A stretch of DNA of 64,000 nucleotides from positions 271,958-335,957 of the forward strand of contig JAWKNA010000007.1 in assembly GCA_041391925.1 (NCBI GenBank), in the 5' to 3' direction. A program made the position numbers and the translations under genes. This stretch comes from JBPOFM01 sp041391925 (GTDB lineage: Bacteria > Bacteroidota > Bacteroidia > Flavobacteriales > Flavobacteriaceae). The notes beneath the pieces are model-generated. The model did no database searches. It worked only from the letters and a program-made list of their open reading frames with translations, and was not told the origin of the DNA. The first letter of the stretch is position 1, and the number at the start of each line of letters is the position of its first letter. Below are positions 8,315 through 16,466 of the stretch, in pieces.

Positions 8315-9631
8315 ATGGACTATATTCCTAACATACTCTTTGCCATTGCGCTCATTGCAGGTATTGGATATTTCGCTTCCAATGTAAAAAAACTTATTAG
8401 AAATATTAAATTGGGTCATGATGTCGATGTGAGTGACAATACATCACAACGGTGGAAAAACATGGCCATGATTGCTCTTGGCCAATCAAAAATGGTACGA
8501 CGTCCAATTGCCGGGTTTCTTCACGTTATTGTATATCTAGGTTTTGTAATTATAAATATTGAAGTCCTGGAGATCATACTCGATGGCCTTTTTGGAACGC
8601 ATCGATTGTTTTCTACTGTACTACCATTATCATTCTATGGATTTTTAATTGGAAGTTTTGAAATCCTTGCCGCTTTAGTATTTGTGTCCGTAACTGTTTT
8701 TTGGATTAGAAGAAACATTATCAAGATTAAACGTTTTTGGGCAAAAGAAATGACGTCATGGCCAAAGAATGACGCTAATTTCATTCTGTATTTTGAAATG
8801 ATCTTGATGACTCTATTTCTTTTGATGAATGCAACAGATGTCCATTTTCAAGCAATGAATTCGGGCAATGTTATAAGTCACTCCATTACAACTTGGTTTG
8901 GAAAAACTTCAACAGAAACTTTTCACATAATTGAACGAACAGCTTGGTGGCTGCATATTCTAGGGATTTTAATCTTTTTGAATTATCTATATTTTTCAAA
9001 GCATTTACATATCCTATTGGCATTTCCAAATACCTTTTATGGAAAAGTGAGACCGAAAGGTCAGTTTGACAATAATGAAGCAGTCACCAAGGAGGTTAAA
9101 ATGATGATGGATCCAAATGTGGATCCGTTCGCTGCTCAACCAGAAGGAGCAGACATAGAAGCTTCTGCAAAGTTTGGTGCCAGTGATGTTCAGGATTTAA
9201 GTTGGGTCCAACTCTTAAATGCATATACCTGTACCGAATGTGGCCGTTGCACCAGTGAATGTCCAGCAAATCAGACTGGTAAAAAATTATCACCTCGAAA
9301 AATCATGATGGACACTCGTGACCGTCTTGAAGAAGTAGGAAAAAATATAGAGGCCAATAAAGGTGAATTCAAAGCGGACGGCAAACAATTGTTGGATGAT
9401 TACATTACTCGCGAAGAACTTTGGGCATGTACCACGTGCAACGCCTGTGTAGAAGCTTGTCCAGTAAGTATAGACCCTCTATCAATTATCATGGAGATGC
9501 GTCGTTATTTGGTCATGGAGCAAAGTGCAGCACCTATGGAATTAAACAACATGATGACGAATGTCGAAAATAACGGTGCTCCTTGGCCTTACAATCAAAT
9601 GGACCGTTTGAATTGGAAAAATGAATCATAA
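8315..9631 (+). CDS. Membrane-bound Fe-S oxidoreductase (HdrD/GlpC-like N-part)
   Basis: A 438-residue protein. The N-terminal ~240 residues hold four to six membrane helices (IPNILFAIALIAGIGYF, a segment around GFLHVIVYLGFVIINI, SFYGFLIGSFEILAALVFV, FILYFEMILMTLFLL, WWLHILGILIFLNYLYF). The soluble C-part carries two 4Fe-4S motifs: CTECGRCTSECP (~305) and CTTCNACVEACP (~370). This architecture is that of quinone-linked Fe-S oxidoreductases related to NarI-HdrD and GlpC. The stop overlaps the next ATG (TAATG), so it is co-translated with the CCG-domain partner. It probably passes electrons from a cytoplasmic donor such as ETF to menaquinone; the donor is inferred, not shown. Confidence 0.87.
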   Translation: MDYIPNILFAIALIAGIGYFASNVKKLIRNIKLGHDVDVSDNTSQRWKNMAMIALGQSKMVRRPIAGFLHVIVYLGFVIINIEVLEIILDGLFGTHRLFSTVLPLSFYGFLIGSFEILAALVFVSVTVFWIRRNIIKIKRFWAKEMTSWPKNDANFILYFEMILMTLFLLMNATDVHFQAMNSGNVISHSITTWFGKTSTETFHIIERTAWWLHILGILIFLNYLYFSKHLHILLAFPNTFYGKVRPKGQFDNNEAVTKEVKMMMDPNVDPFAAQPEGADIEASAKFGASDVQDLSWVQLLNAYTCTECGRCTSECPANQTGKKLSPRKIMMDTRDRLEEVGKNIEANKGEFKADGKQLLDDYITREELWACTTCNACVEACPVSIDPLSIIMEMRRYLVMEQSAAPMELNNMMTNVENNGAPWPYNQMDRLNWKNES

Positions 9632-10422
9632 TGAGTGAACAACTAACAGTGCCGACAATGGCTGAATTCATGGCTCAAGGCAAACAACCTGAAGTACTAT
9701 TTTGGGTAGGTTGTGCCGGGAGTTTTGACGATAGAGCAAAAAAAATAACCAAAGCCTTTGTAAAATTGCTTAACAAAGCCAACGTAGAGTTTGCGGTTCT
9801 TGGTACAGAAGAAAGTTGTACTGGCGACCCAGCGAAACGATCTGGCAATGAATTCTTGTTTCAAATGCAAGCGGTTACCAATATTGAGGTCATGAACGCT
9901 TATGAAGTCAAAAAAATTGTGACTGCTTGTCCACATTGTTTTAATACTATCAAAAACGAATACCCAGGATTGGGAGGCAACTATGAGGTGATGCATCATA
10001 CCCAATTTTTAAAAACACTTTTGGATGAAGGACGATTGACGGTAGAAGGCGGACAATTCAAGGGAAAACGCATCACATTTCACGACCCATGTTATTTAGG
10101 TCGAGCCAATAATGTTTATGAAGCGCCAAGAGATTTGATTTTAAAACTCGAAGCAGAATTGGTAGAAATGAAAAAGTGCCGACGCAATGGACTTTGCTGT
10201 GGAGCAGGAGGTGCGCAGATGTTCAAAGAGCCTGAAAAAGGTAATAAAGATGTCAATGTTGAGCGTACTGAGCAGGCTATCGAAGTAAAACCTGAAATCA
10301 TTGCTGCTGGATGTCCATTTTGCAACACAATGCTTACAGATGGTGTAAAAGCGACCAATAAAGAAGGTGAAATTGCTGTAATGGATGTTGCCGAGTTGAT
10401 TGCAAACGCACAGGATTTATAA
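9631..10422 (+). CDS. CCG-domain (cysteine-rich) Fe-S oxidoreductase subunit
   Basis: A 263-residue cytoplasmic protein with two heterodisulfide-reductase-type CCG domains. The first begins FWVGCAGSFDDRAKK (about residue 25) and includes TACPHCFNT. The second has HDPCYLGR, GLCCGAGGAQMF and GCPFCNTML (about residues 150-235). These Cys-rich motifs bind a non-cubane 4Fe-4S cluster in HdrB/HdrD and related LutA/GlcF proteins. The ATG overlaps the stop of the membrane Fe-S protein, so the two form one enzyme: a membrane arm with two cubane clusters and a soluble catalytic arm. Substrate not known. Confidence 0.88.
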   Translation: MSEQLTVPTMAEFMAQGKQPEVLFWVGCAGSFDDRAKKITKAFVKLLNKANVEFAVLGTEESCTGDPAKRSGNEFLFQMQAVTNIEVMNAYEVKKIVTACPHCFNTIKNEYPGLGGNYEVMHHTQFLKTLLDEGRLTVEGGQFKGKRITFHDPCYLGRANNVYEAPRDLILKLEAELVEMKKCRRNGLCCGAGGAQMFKEPEKGNKDVNVERTEQAIEVKPEIIAAGCPFCNTMLTDGVKATNKEGEIAVMDVAELIANAQDL

Positions 10423-10425
10423 TAT

Positions 10426-10635
10426 ATGAGAAACTATTATATATCTGCATTGATATCTGGACTTATTTATGCCACGTTTATGGCTGGATATGATTTCTTC
10501 ACCCACGAGCCTTTTTCAATTATAAAATATCTTTTTCACGCAATTTTTTTTGGTGGAGGTTTGACATTTTTAAATTACAGAGCCAATCGTAATCTTATTA
10601 AAAATGAAGAATCTAAATTTGATAACCACAAATAG
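10426..10635 (+). CDS. Small membrane protein of unknown function
   Basis: A 69-residue protein with two predicted membrane helices (YYISALISGLIYATFMAGY and IIKYLFHAIFFGGGLTFL), joined by a short FFTHEP loop, and a charged C-terminal tail ending NEESKFDNHK. It starts three bases after the CCG-domain gene, so it is part of the same transcript. It may be an assembly or anchoring partner of the Fe-S oxidoreductase, but that rests only on position. No family recognised. Confidence 0.7.
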   Translation: MRNYYISALISGLIYATFMAGYDFFTHEPFSIIKYLFHAIFFGGGLTFLNYRANRNLIKNEESKFDNHK

Positions 10636-10677
10636 AAATAGGTAATATTTTAAACTATAGAAGGATTTTAATAAACA

Positions 10678-11898
10678 ATGGCCACTGAAATTTTTCTTTT
10701 AAACATTTCCGGACAAGATAAACCAGGTTTAACCTCAGGTTTAACCAATGTCTTGGCGCAATACGACGCCAAAGTATTGGATATCGGTCAGGCAAATATT
10801 CACGACACTTTATCTTTGGGCTTTCTGTTTGAAGTTGAATCAGGAAATAAATCTTCTGCAGTTTTAAAAGATTTGTTATTTAAAGCGTACGAGCTTGGAG
10901 TCAAAGCTAAATTTACGCCTGTTTCATTAGAAGATTACGAAAAATGGGTCTCAAACCAAGGAAAAGATCGTTACATTGTGACCATTTTGGGAGAAAAGTT
11001 AACTGCTGAGCAGATTTCTAAAGTCACCAAAGTCATTTCAGAAAAAAATTTGAATATTGATGCGATAAAACGATTGACAGGTCGTTTGTCTTTAACCAAA
11101 AAAGAAGACTATCCAAGGGCATCGATACAATTATCCATCAGAGGAAAAATAGATAATAAAGCCGAATTTACGGAAAAATTCATGCAGATTTCTCATGACT
11201 TGGATGTGGACATCGCTTTCCAAGAAGACAATATTTATAGACGAAATAGACGTTTAGTGTGTTTTGATATGGACTCAACCTTAATCCAAGCTGAAGTTAT
11301 AGACAAGTTGGCAGAGTTGGCAGGAGTCGGAGAGGAAGTCAAAGCCATCACAGATTCCGCTATGAATGGAGAAATTGATTTTAAAGAAAGCTTTGTTCGC
11401 AGGATGAGACTTCTAAAAGGTCTAAGTGAAGATGTGCTTGAGGATGTGGCTATCAATCTACCAATCACGAAAGGAGCAAAAAGGCTGATTGATGCCCTTA
11501 AAAAATATGGTTTTAAGACAGCTATTTTATCTGGCGGATTTACCTATTTTGGGAATTATTTACAAAAAGAATTGGGTATCGATTATGTATATGCCAACCA
11601 ATTGGAAATTAAAGATGGTCAGCTTACTGGTAATTATCTTGGAGACCTAGTGGACGGCAACAAAAAAGCTGAATATCTCAAGGAAATAGCACAAAATGAA
11701 GGCATCGATATTGCGCAAACTATCGCTGTAGGCGATGGTGCCAATGATTTGCCAATGCTCAATCTTGCAGGTTTGGGAATTGCGTTTCATGCCAAACCAA
11801 CAGTAAAAAACAATGCACAGAGTGCCATATCCAGTATTGGGTTGGACGGTATTTTATATCTTTTGGGTTACCATGATCGGCATATTGACCTATTGTAG
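10678..11898 (+). CDS. serB: Phosphoserine phosphatase with N-terminal ACT domains
   Basis: A 406-residue two-part enzyme. Residues ~1-180 hold two ACT-like regulatory modules (FLLNISGQDKPGLTSGLTNVLAQY and RYIVTILGEKLTAEQISKVTKVI). Residues ~195-400 are a HAD-superfamily phosphatase: CFDMDSTLIQAEVID (nucleophile Asp and acid Asp), AILSGGFTYFG (Ser motif), and AVGDGANDLPML (Mg-binding Asp pair). It catalyses the last step of serine synthesis, releasing phosphate from O-phosphoserine. Longer than the ~220-residue minimal SerB because of the ACT region, which is typical for SerB2-type proteins. No other serine genes are adjacent. Confidence 0.94.
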   Translation: MATEIFLLNISGQDKPGLTSGLTNVLAQYDAKVLDIGQANIHDTLSLGFLFEVESGNKSSAVLKDLLFKAYELGVKAKFTPVSLEDYEKWVSNQGKDRYIVTILGEKLTAEQISKVTKVISEKNLNIDAIKRLTGRLSLTKKEDYPRASIQLSIRGKIDNKAEFTEKFMQISHDLDVDIAFQEDNIYRRNRRLVCFDMDSTLIQAEVIDKLAELAGVGEEVKAITDSAMNGEIDFKESFVRRMRLLKGLSEDVLEDVAINLPITKGAKRLIDALKKYGFKTAILSGGFTYFGNYLQKELGIDYVYANQLEIKDGQLTGNYLGDLVDGNKKAEYLKEIAQNEGIDIAQTIAVGDGANDLPMLNLAGLGIAFHAKPTVKNNAQSAISSIGLDGILYLLGYHDRHIDLL

Positions 11899-11926
11899 TA
11901 ATACTTAAAGCATAATTTGAAATTCA

Positions 11927-12700
11927 ATGAATTATTTTATCAAAGTCATCTTATTATTTGCTCTTCTTTTTGGGTCAAGTATAAGTGAGGCTCAGGTTGC
12001 CAAGGATACATTGTTTTCTGACCCAACCGAATTTAAATTGAAGCAAGTGATACTCCCAGCTTCTCTAATTACTATAGGTATAATTGGGTTGGAAAGCCAT
12101 ACGTTAAAAGATATAAGTTCCGGCATCAATGAAGAAAGAGACGAACATATTGATGAGCAATTGACTATTGATGATTTTGCTCAATACTCTCAAATTGCAA
12201 CCGTGTATGCCTTAAATGCATTTGGAATTCAAGGTGAACGAAATTTTAGTGACAGAACATTGGTAATTGGTACGGCTCATTTTATAATGTCTTCAAGTGT
12301 TTTCATCATAAAATCAACATCCAACGTGCAAAGACCTGACGGAAGCTCTTTTAATTCTTTTCCTTCGGGACATACTGCCACAGCGTTTATGGGGGCAGAA
12401 TTTCTTTGGCAAGAATACAAAGGTAAATCTCTTTGGTATGGAATTTCAGGATACACCATAGCTGCATTAACTGGAGCTTTTAGGATTTATAATGACAGAC
12501 ATTGGCTCAATGATGTTGTTGAAGGTGCTGGAATTGGAATAATGAGCACAAAAATTGCCTATTGGCTTTTACCTGTAATAAAAAATATGTTCACAAAGAC
12601 AAGTAAAGAAAACTTAGAAAAGTCATCTGCCTTTTCATCAATTATTTTACCTTTAGTAGGAAATAATTCTTACGGAATAGCTTTTAAGGCTTCATTTTGA
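11927..12700 (+). CDS. PAP2-family phosphatase, secreted
   Basis: A 257-residue protein with a signal peptide (MNYFIKVILLFALLFGSSISEAQ) and a PAP2 acid-phosphatase domain. The three motifs are present: KSTSNVQRPD (about residue 127), PSGHTATAF (about 145) and RIYNDRHWLNDVVEG (about 185), giving the catalytic His pair. PAP2 enzymes hydrolyse lipid phosphates such as undecaprenyl pyrophosphate or phosphatidic acid on the periplasmic side. The number of membrane helices appears low, so it may be a soluble or partly embedded form. The C-terminal ~30 residues (SSAFSSIILPLVGNNSYGIAFKASF) resemble a short beta-strand ending. Exact substrate unknown. Confidence 0.85.
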   Translation: MNYFIKVILLFALLFGSSISEAQVAKDTLFSDPTEFKLKQVILPASLITIGIIGLESHTLKDISSGINEERDEHIDEQLTIDDFAQYSQIATVYALNAFGIQGERNFSDRTLVIGTAHFIMSSSVFIIKSTSNVQRPDGSSFNSFPSGHTATAFMGAEFLWQEYKGKSLWYGISGYTIAALTGAFRIYNDRHWLNDVVEGAGIGIMSTKIAYWLLPVIKNMFTKTSKENLEKSSAFSSIILPLVGNNSYGIAFKASF

Positions 12701-12706
12701 TTATGT

Positions 12707-13192
12707 ATGTTAGTAGAATTTAATACCTTACCAGAAGAATCAAGAGTTTGGATTTACCAGGCCAATCGTTCATTTACCGATGAAGAAATTGATCAAATAA
12801 AATCCAAATTGGATAGGTTCATACAAAACTGGACCGCTCACGGCAGTGATTTACAATCAGGCTACGAGATTAAATACAAGCGTTTTATCATAATTGCATT
12901 AAACCAAAACTTAAATAAAGCAACTGGATGTTCCATTGATGCTTCCGTGCATTTCATACAGCAATTGGAAAAAGACTACAAAGTAGATTTGATGGATAAA
13001 ATGAACGTTTCTTACAAACAAGGAGATTTCGTTGCTTATAAATCCTTGATTGATTTCAAAAAAATGGCAAAGGAAAAAGCCGTTTCAAAAAACACCATTG
13101 TTTTCAATAACCTGGTTACCAATATTGCGGAATTCAATGAAAATTGGGAAGTTCCTGCAAGTGAGAGTTGGCATTCTAGGTTTTTAAGTTAA
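12707..13192 (+). CDS. Conserved Bacteroidota protein of unknown function
   Basis: A 161-residue soluble protein. From memory its relatives in Flavobacteriia are often labelled 'ABC transporter ATPase', but no Walker A, Walker B or ABC signature is visible, so that name should not be trusted. Recognisable stretches are RVWIYQANRSFTDEEI, a WTAHGSDLQSGYEIKYKRF segment and CSIDASVHFIQQLEK. The WTAHG/H and C residues look conserved and might be functional. The ATG is six bases after the PAP2 stop, so the gene is co-transcribed with it. Confidence 0.75.
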   Translation: MLVEFNTLPEESRVWIYQANRSFTDEEIDQIKSKLDRFIQNWTAHGSDLQSGYEIKYKRFIIIALNQNLNKATGCSIDASVHFIQQLEKDYKVDLMDKMNVSYKQGDFVAYKSLIDFKKMAKEKAVSKNTIVFNNLVTNIAEFNENWEVPASESWHSRFLS

Positions 13193-13314
13193 ATATCTCT
13201 TAATGTTATTCATTTAGGATACTTAATAACATAAATCGACGTTTAAATTGTGAATTTGCAATATTTGTTACATTGCTCGCTTATAAAAACATTTTTATTT
13301 TCAAATCAGCTACT

Positions 13315-13752
13315 ATGAAAAAAAATATTTTATTGACATGTCTGTTTGTAGTTCTTTGTTATACGGTCCATGCACAAGAATGGCATACGAATATGGACGA
13401 GGCAAAAAAAATAGCTTCTACCAATAACGAAAAAATACTTTTGGTGTTCCAAGGTTCTGACTGGTGTGCACCCTGTATGAAACTGGACAAACAAATTTTT
13501 CAAACCGAAGAGTTTCAAGGGTTGGTGAAAAACAATTTTGTGATGCTTAAAGCGGATTTTCCTAGAAAAAAAGCCAATAAACTCTCGCCAGAATTGGAGG
13601 CTCAAAATGCTAAATTAGCTGAAACATATAACACCCAAGGTTTTTTTCCTCTGGTAGTTGTTTTGGATAAAACTGGAAAACTTTTAGGGAAGATGGGTTA
13701 TGAAAATATCTCTCCAAAAGAGTATTATAATAAAATACTAGCGATTAAATAA
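13315..13752 (+). CDS. Periplasmic thioredoxin-like protein of the ApbE cluster
   Basis: A 145-residue secreted thioredoxin-fold protein. The start at 13315 gives a signal peptide (MKKNILLTCLFVVLCYTVHAQ); the 42 bases upstream are also open from a TTG but would add a non-signal leader. The redox motif GSDWCAPCMKLD places Cys at residues 51 and 54. The rest (FVMLKADFPRKK, YNTQGFFPLVVVLDKTGKLLG) follows the thioredoxin fold, with the cis-Pro in FFPLVVV. The stop is directly before the ATG of apbE, so it is the first gene of the four-gene cluster. It probably keeps the Cys residues of a partner, such as the CxC of the DUF4266 lipoprotein, reduced (inference). Confidence 0.88.
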   Translation: MKKNILLTCLFVVLCYTVHAQEWHTNMDEAKKIASTNNEKILLVFQGSDWCAPCMKLDKQIFQTEEFQGLVKNNFVMLKADFPRKKANKLSPELEAQNAKLAETYNTQGFFPLVVVLDKTGKLLGKMGYENISPKEYYNKILAIK

Positions 13753-14747
13753 TGCAGAAAACTCTCACCTTTGTTCTGTTTTCTACGTGTTTTTTATATT
13801 TTACCTCACTAGCTTTTTCACAAAGCATCTACAAACGTACGTTGAAGCTGATGGGTAGTCGTTTTGACATTACGGTTGTTGCACAAAATCAAGAGGAAGG
13901 TGATGGTTATATTGATTTAGCCGTTGATGAAATCACCAGAATTGAAAAATTAATTTCTTCATGGGATGCCACTTCTCAAACCTCAGAAATCAACAGAAAT
14001 GCAGGGTTAAAGCCCGTTATTGTGGATGTGGAATTGTTTGATTTGATTGAGCGTGCCAAAGGCATTTCAAAATTAACAGATGGTGCATTCGACATTTCCT
14101 ACGCTTCCATGGACAACATTTGGAAATTTGATGGCAGCATGACCGAAATGCCTTCGGAAGAAGCCATAAAAGCTTCTGTTTCAAAAATTGGTTACGAAAA
14201 TATTATTTTGGATAAATCTAATCATTCTGTTTTTTTGAAATTGGAAGGTATGAAAATAGGTTTTGGTGGCATTGGAAAAGGCTATGCCGCTGATAAAGCT
14301 AAATCACTTTTGATGTCCAAAAATGTCAGTGCAGGTATCATCAATGCTTCTGGAGATATGAACACTTGGGGCAAACAACCAAATGGCGAAGACTGGAAGG
14401 TGGCCATCACAAATCCGATGGATAAACACAAAGCATTTGCCTTATTGCCCATAAAAAATGGTGCCGTTGTGACCTCAGGTAATTACGAAAAATATGTTAC
14501 CTTTAATGGTGTTCGTTATACCCATATTATAGACCCACGAACAGGATATCCAGCGACTGGGATTATAAGCGCAACTGTATTTGCTCCAAAAGGGGAACTG
14601 GCGGATGCTTTGGCTACCTCGATTTTTGTCATGGGGATTGATGTCGGCTTAAACAGAATCAATCAATTGCCAAATATAGAATGTGTCATCATTGATGACA
14701 AAGGTGCCATTTTTACGTCCGATAATATTAAAATAGAAAAACAATGA
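13752..14747 (+). CDS. apbE: FAD:protein FMN transferase (ApbE)
   Basis: A 331-residue exported flavin transferase. The signal peptide (LTFVLFSTCFLYFTSLAFS) directs it to the periplasm. Family motifs are present: YKRTLKLMGSRFDITVVAQN, ISSWDATSQTSEINR, GGIGKGYAADKAKSLL, INASGDMNTWGKQPNGEDWKV, HIIDPRTGYPATG, and the Mg-site region DALATSIFVMG. ApbE moves FMN from FAD to a Thr or Ser in an SGAT-like motif of a target protein, making a covalent flavoprotein. No NqrC/RnfG-type target is in the window, so the target is probably in this cluster. The gene overlaps the DUF4266 gene by four bases (ATGA). Confidence 0.93.
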   Translation: MQKTLTFVLFSTCFLYFTSLAFSQSIYKRTLKLMGSRFDITVVAQNQEEGDGYIDLAVDEITRIEKLISSWDATSQTSEINRNAGLKPVIVDVELFDLIERAKGISKLTDGAFDISYASMDNIWKFDGSMTEMPSEEAIKASVSKIGYENIILDKSNHSVFLKLEGMKIGFGGIGKGYAADKAKSLLMSKNVSAGIINASGDMNTWGKQPNGEDWKVAITNPMDKHKAFALLPIKNGAVVTSGNYEKYVTFNGVRYTHIIDPRTGYPATGIISATVFAPKGELADALATSIFVMGIDVGLNRINQLPNIECVIIDDKGAIFTSDNIKIEKQ

Positions 14748-14956
14748 TAAAAAGATTTTTAGGCGCAATCGTCTTGTCGCTGATGTTCTCATCATGTGTA
14801 GCTGTCAAAGAATATGAAAAAATCAATCTAAACGACCCGGACATGGTGTTATCAGATAAGAAAGCTGATAGGAATATCTCAACATTTCATTCTTATAGAG
14901 AAGCAGCTTCTGGTGCCAATGGTGGCAAAACTGGAGGAGGCTGTGGTTGTAACTAA
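14744..14956 (+). CDS. DUF4266 small lipoprotein with C-terminal CxC
   Basis: A 70-residue lipoprotein. The lipobox LMFSSC puts the lipidated Cys at residue 18. The mature part is only ~53 residues: VAVKEYEKINLNDPDMVL, then a linker, then HSYREAASGANGGKTGGGCGCN with two Cys at residues 67 and 69. The family is known as DUF4266 and its function is not established. It starts inside the last codons of apbE, so translation is coupled. A Gly-rich tail ending in CxC next to a thioredoxin-like protein suggests a metal or redox site; the S-G-A-N run (~56-59) resembles an ApbE acceptor motif but lacks the final Thr/Ser. Confidence 0.87.
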   Translation: MIKRFLGAIVLSLMFSSCVAVKEYEKINLNDPDMVLSDKKADRNISTFHSYREAASGANGGKTGGGCGCN

Positions 14957-14970
14957 AGTTGTATGATTAT

Positions 14971-16278
14971 ATGAAATATTTTGCATCCTTACTTGCCGTT
15001 ATTGGTTTTTCTTGTATGTCATTTGCCCAACAAGATTCAACAGAAGTTTATAAAAAACGGGTTTTAGAAACCACTGAAATCGATTTTTTAACCAGCTACT
15101 ATTCTCAAGATGGCGACAATGCAGCCGTAAGCGGAGGTACAGGTACGGAAGAACTCACGGATGCCACGGGAACATTTGTGATTTCCATTCCTTTGAATGA
15201 TGATGACGTTTTGACCATTGACGCTGGAGTTTCTGCTTACACGTCTGCATCCTCTAGTAACATAAATCCTTTTGATAAAAACAGTGCAGACCCATTTGTG
15301 GCGAGTTCTGGTGCATCAGCTTCCGATTTATGGGCCAATTTAACAGGTTCATACAGTCATAGCTCTGATAATCGAAATAATGTTTGGTCTGCAAAACTAT
15401 CAGTATCGTCAGAATATGATTATTTTTCAATTGGTTTTGGAGGAAGTTATGCCAAGCTTTTTAATGAAAAGAACACAGAAGTAAGCGTGAATGCCAATGT
15501 ATATTTAGACACCTGGAATGCCATTTATCCATTTGAGTTGAGACCCTTTGATGGCGGAAATGGATTGTCTGATAATTTTTTCAATCAACATACCATCACA
15601 GGAAACACTAATTATAACCCAACTTTCAAAAAATTCGATAATGAAGGGCGAAACTCGTATTCATTAGGTTTTGGGTTTTCTCAAATCCTATCGAAAAAGC
15701 TGCAAGGTTCTCTTGCCTTGGATTTTGTACAACAACAAGGGTTACTGTCTACACCATTTCAACGTGTTTATTTCAGTGACATCGCTGATTCTTTTATTGA
15801 AGACTTTCAGTTGGCTGATGCCGTAGAACAACTGCCCGACACACGATTCAAAGTCGCATTGGGTGGCCGTTTAAATTATTACATCAATGAAATGTTTGTA
15901 GTGCGAACTTTCTATCGTTATTATTTTGATGATTGGGGAATCAATTCGCACACGGCAAGTATTGAAATACCCATCAAGATTGCTGAGAAATTTACGCTGT
16001 ATCCATCCTATCGTTATTACACTCAAACTGCAGCCGATTATTTTGCACCTTATGAAATGCATCTCTCAACTGATGAATTTTATACTTCAGACTATGATTT
16101 GTCAGATTATATTGCCAATCAGTTCGGTATTGGGGCTTCTTACACGGATGTATTTGCCAAATTCCGTTTTCTTGGCTATGGTCTAAAAAGTGTTGATTTA
16201 AAATACAGTTTATACGACCGAAACAGTTCGTTTACTTCAAGTATCATTACGGCGGGAATAAAATTTGTCGGTGATTAA
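14971..16278 (+). CDS. DUF3570 outer-membrane beta-barrel protein
   Basis: A 435-residue protein. The ATG at 14971 gives a signal peptide (MKYFASLLAVIGFSCMSFAQ); the upstream TTG at 14959 adds only four residues. The mature protein is beta-rich with repeated aromatic-ended strands (SKLQGSLALDFVQQQGLLS, YYINEMFVVRTFYRYYFDDWGI, EKFTLYPSYRYYTQTAADYF) and ends in FDRNSSFTSSIITAGIKF-like strands, so it is an outer-membrane barrel. This is the DUF3570 family. Near the mature N-terminus, residues 54-57 read S-G-G-T, similar to the ApbE flavinylation motif SGAT. It is the last gene of the thioredoxin/ApbE/DUF4266 cluster. Function unknown. Confidence 0.88.
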   Translation: MKYFASLLAVIGFSCMSFAQQDSTEVYKKRVLETTEIDFLTSYYSQDGDNAAVSGGTGTEELTDATGTFVISIPLNDDDVLTIDAGVSAYTSASSSNINPFDKNSADPFVASSGASASDLWANLTGSYSHSSDNRNNVWSAKLSVSSEYDYFSIGFGGSYAKLFNEKNTEVSVNANVYLDTWNAIYPFELRPFDGGNGLSDNFFNQHTITGNTNYNPTFKKFDNEGRNSYSLGFGFSQILSKKLQGSLALDFVQQQGLLSTPFQRVYFSDIADSFIEDFQLADAVEQLPDTRFKVALGGRLNYYINEMFVVRTFYRYYFDDWGINSHTASIEIPIKIAEKFTLYPSYRYYTQTAADYFAPYEMHLSTDEFYTSDYDLSDYIANQFGIGASYTDVFAKFRFLGYGLKSVDLKYSLYDRNSSFTSSIITAGIKFVGD

Positions 16279-16466
16279 TTCTTAATTCTAAGCATCATTT
16301 TATTTGTCTGTTTATTGACCATCAATTATCGCGGAGCGGAGAAGAACAATTTCTTAATAACCTTCTTGATAAAACTATCTTAAAACACTATCGACTTCCT
16401 TTCAAATATACTATTTTGGCATAGTTTTTAGTTACTAATACACAGATTCAGAAAGCCAGATTATAT

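Noticed and set aside
12707..13192. 'ABC transporter ATPase' as a name for this gene
   Set aside because: No Walker A, Walker B, Q-loop or signature motif is visible; kept as unknown function.
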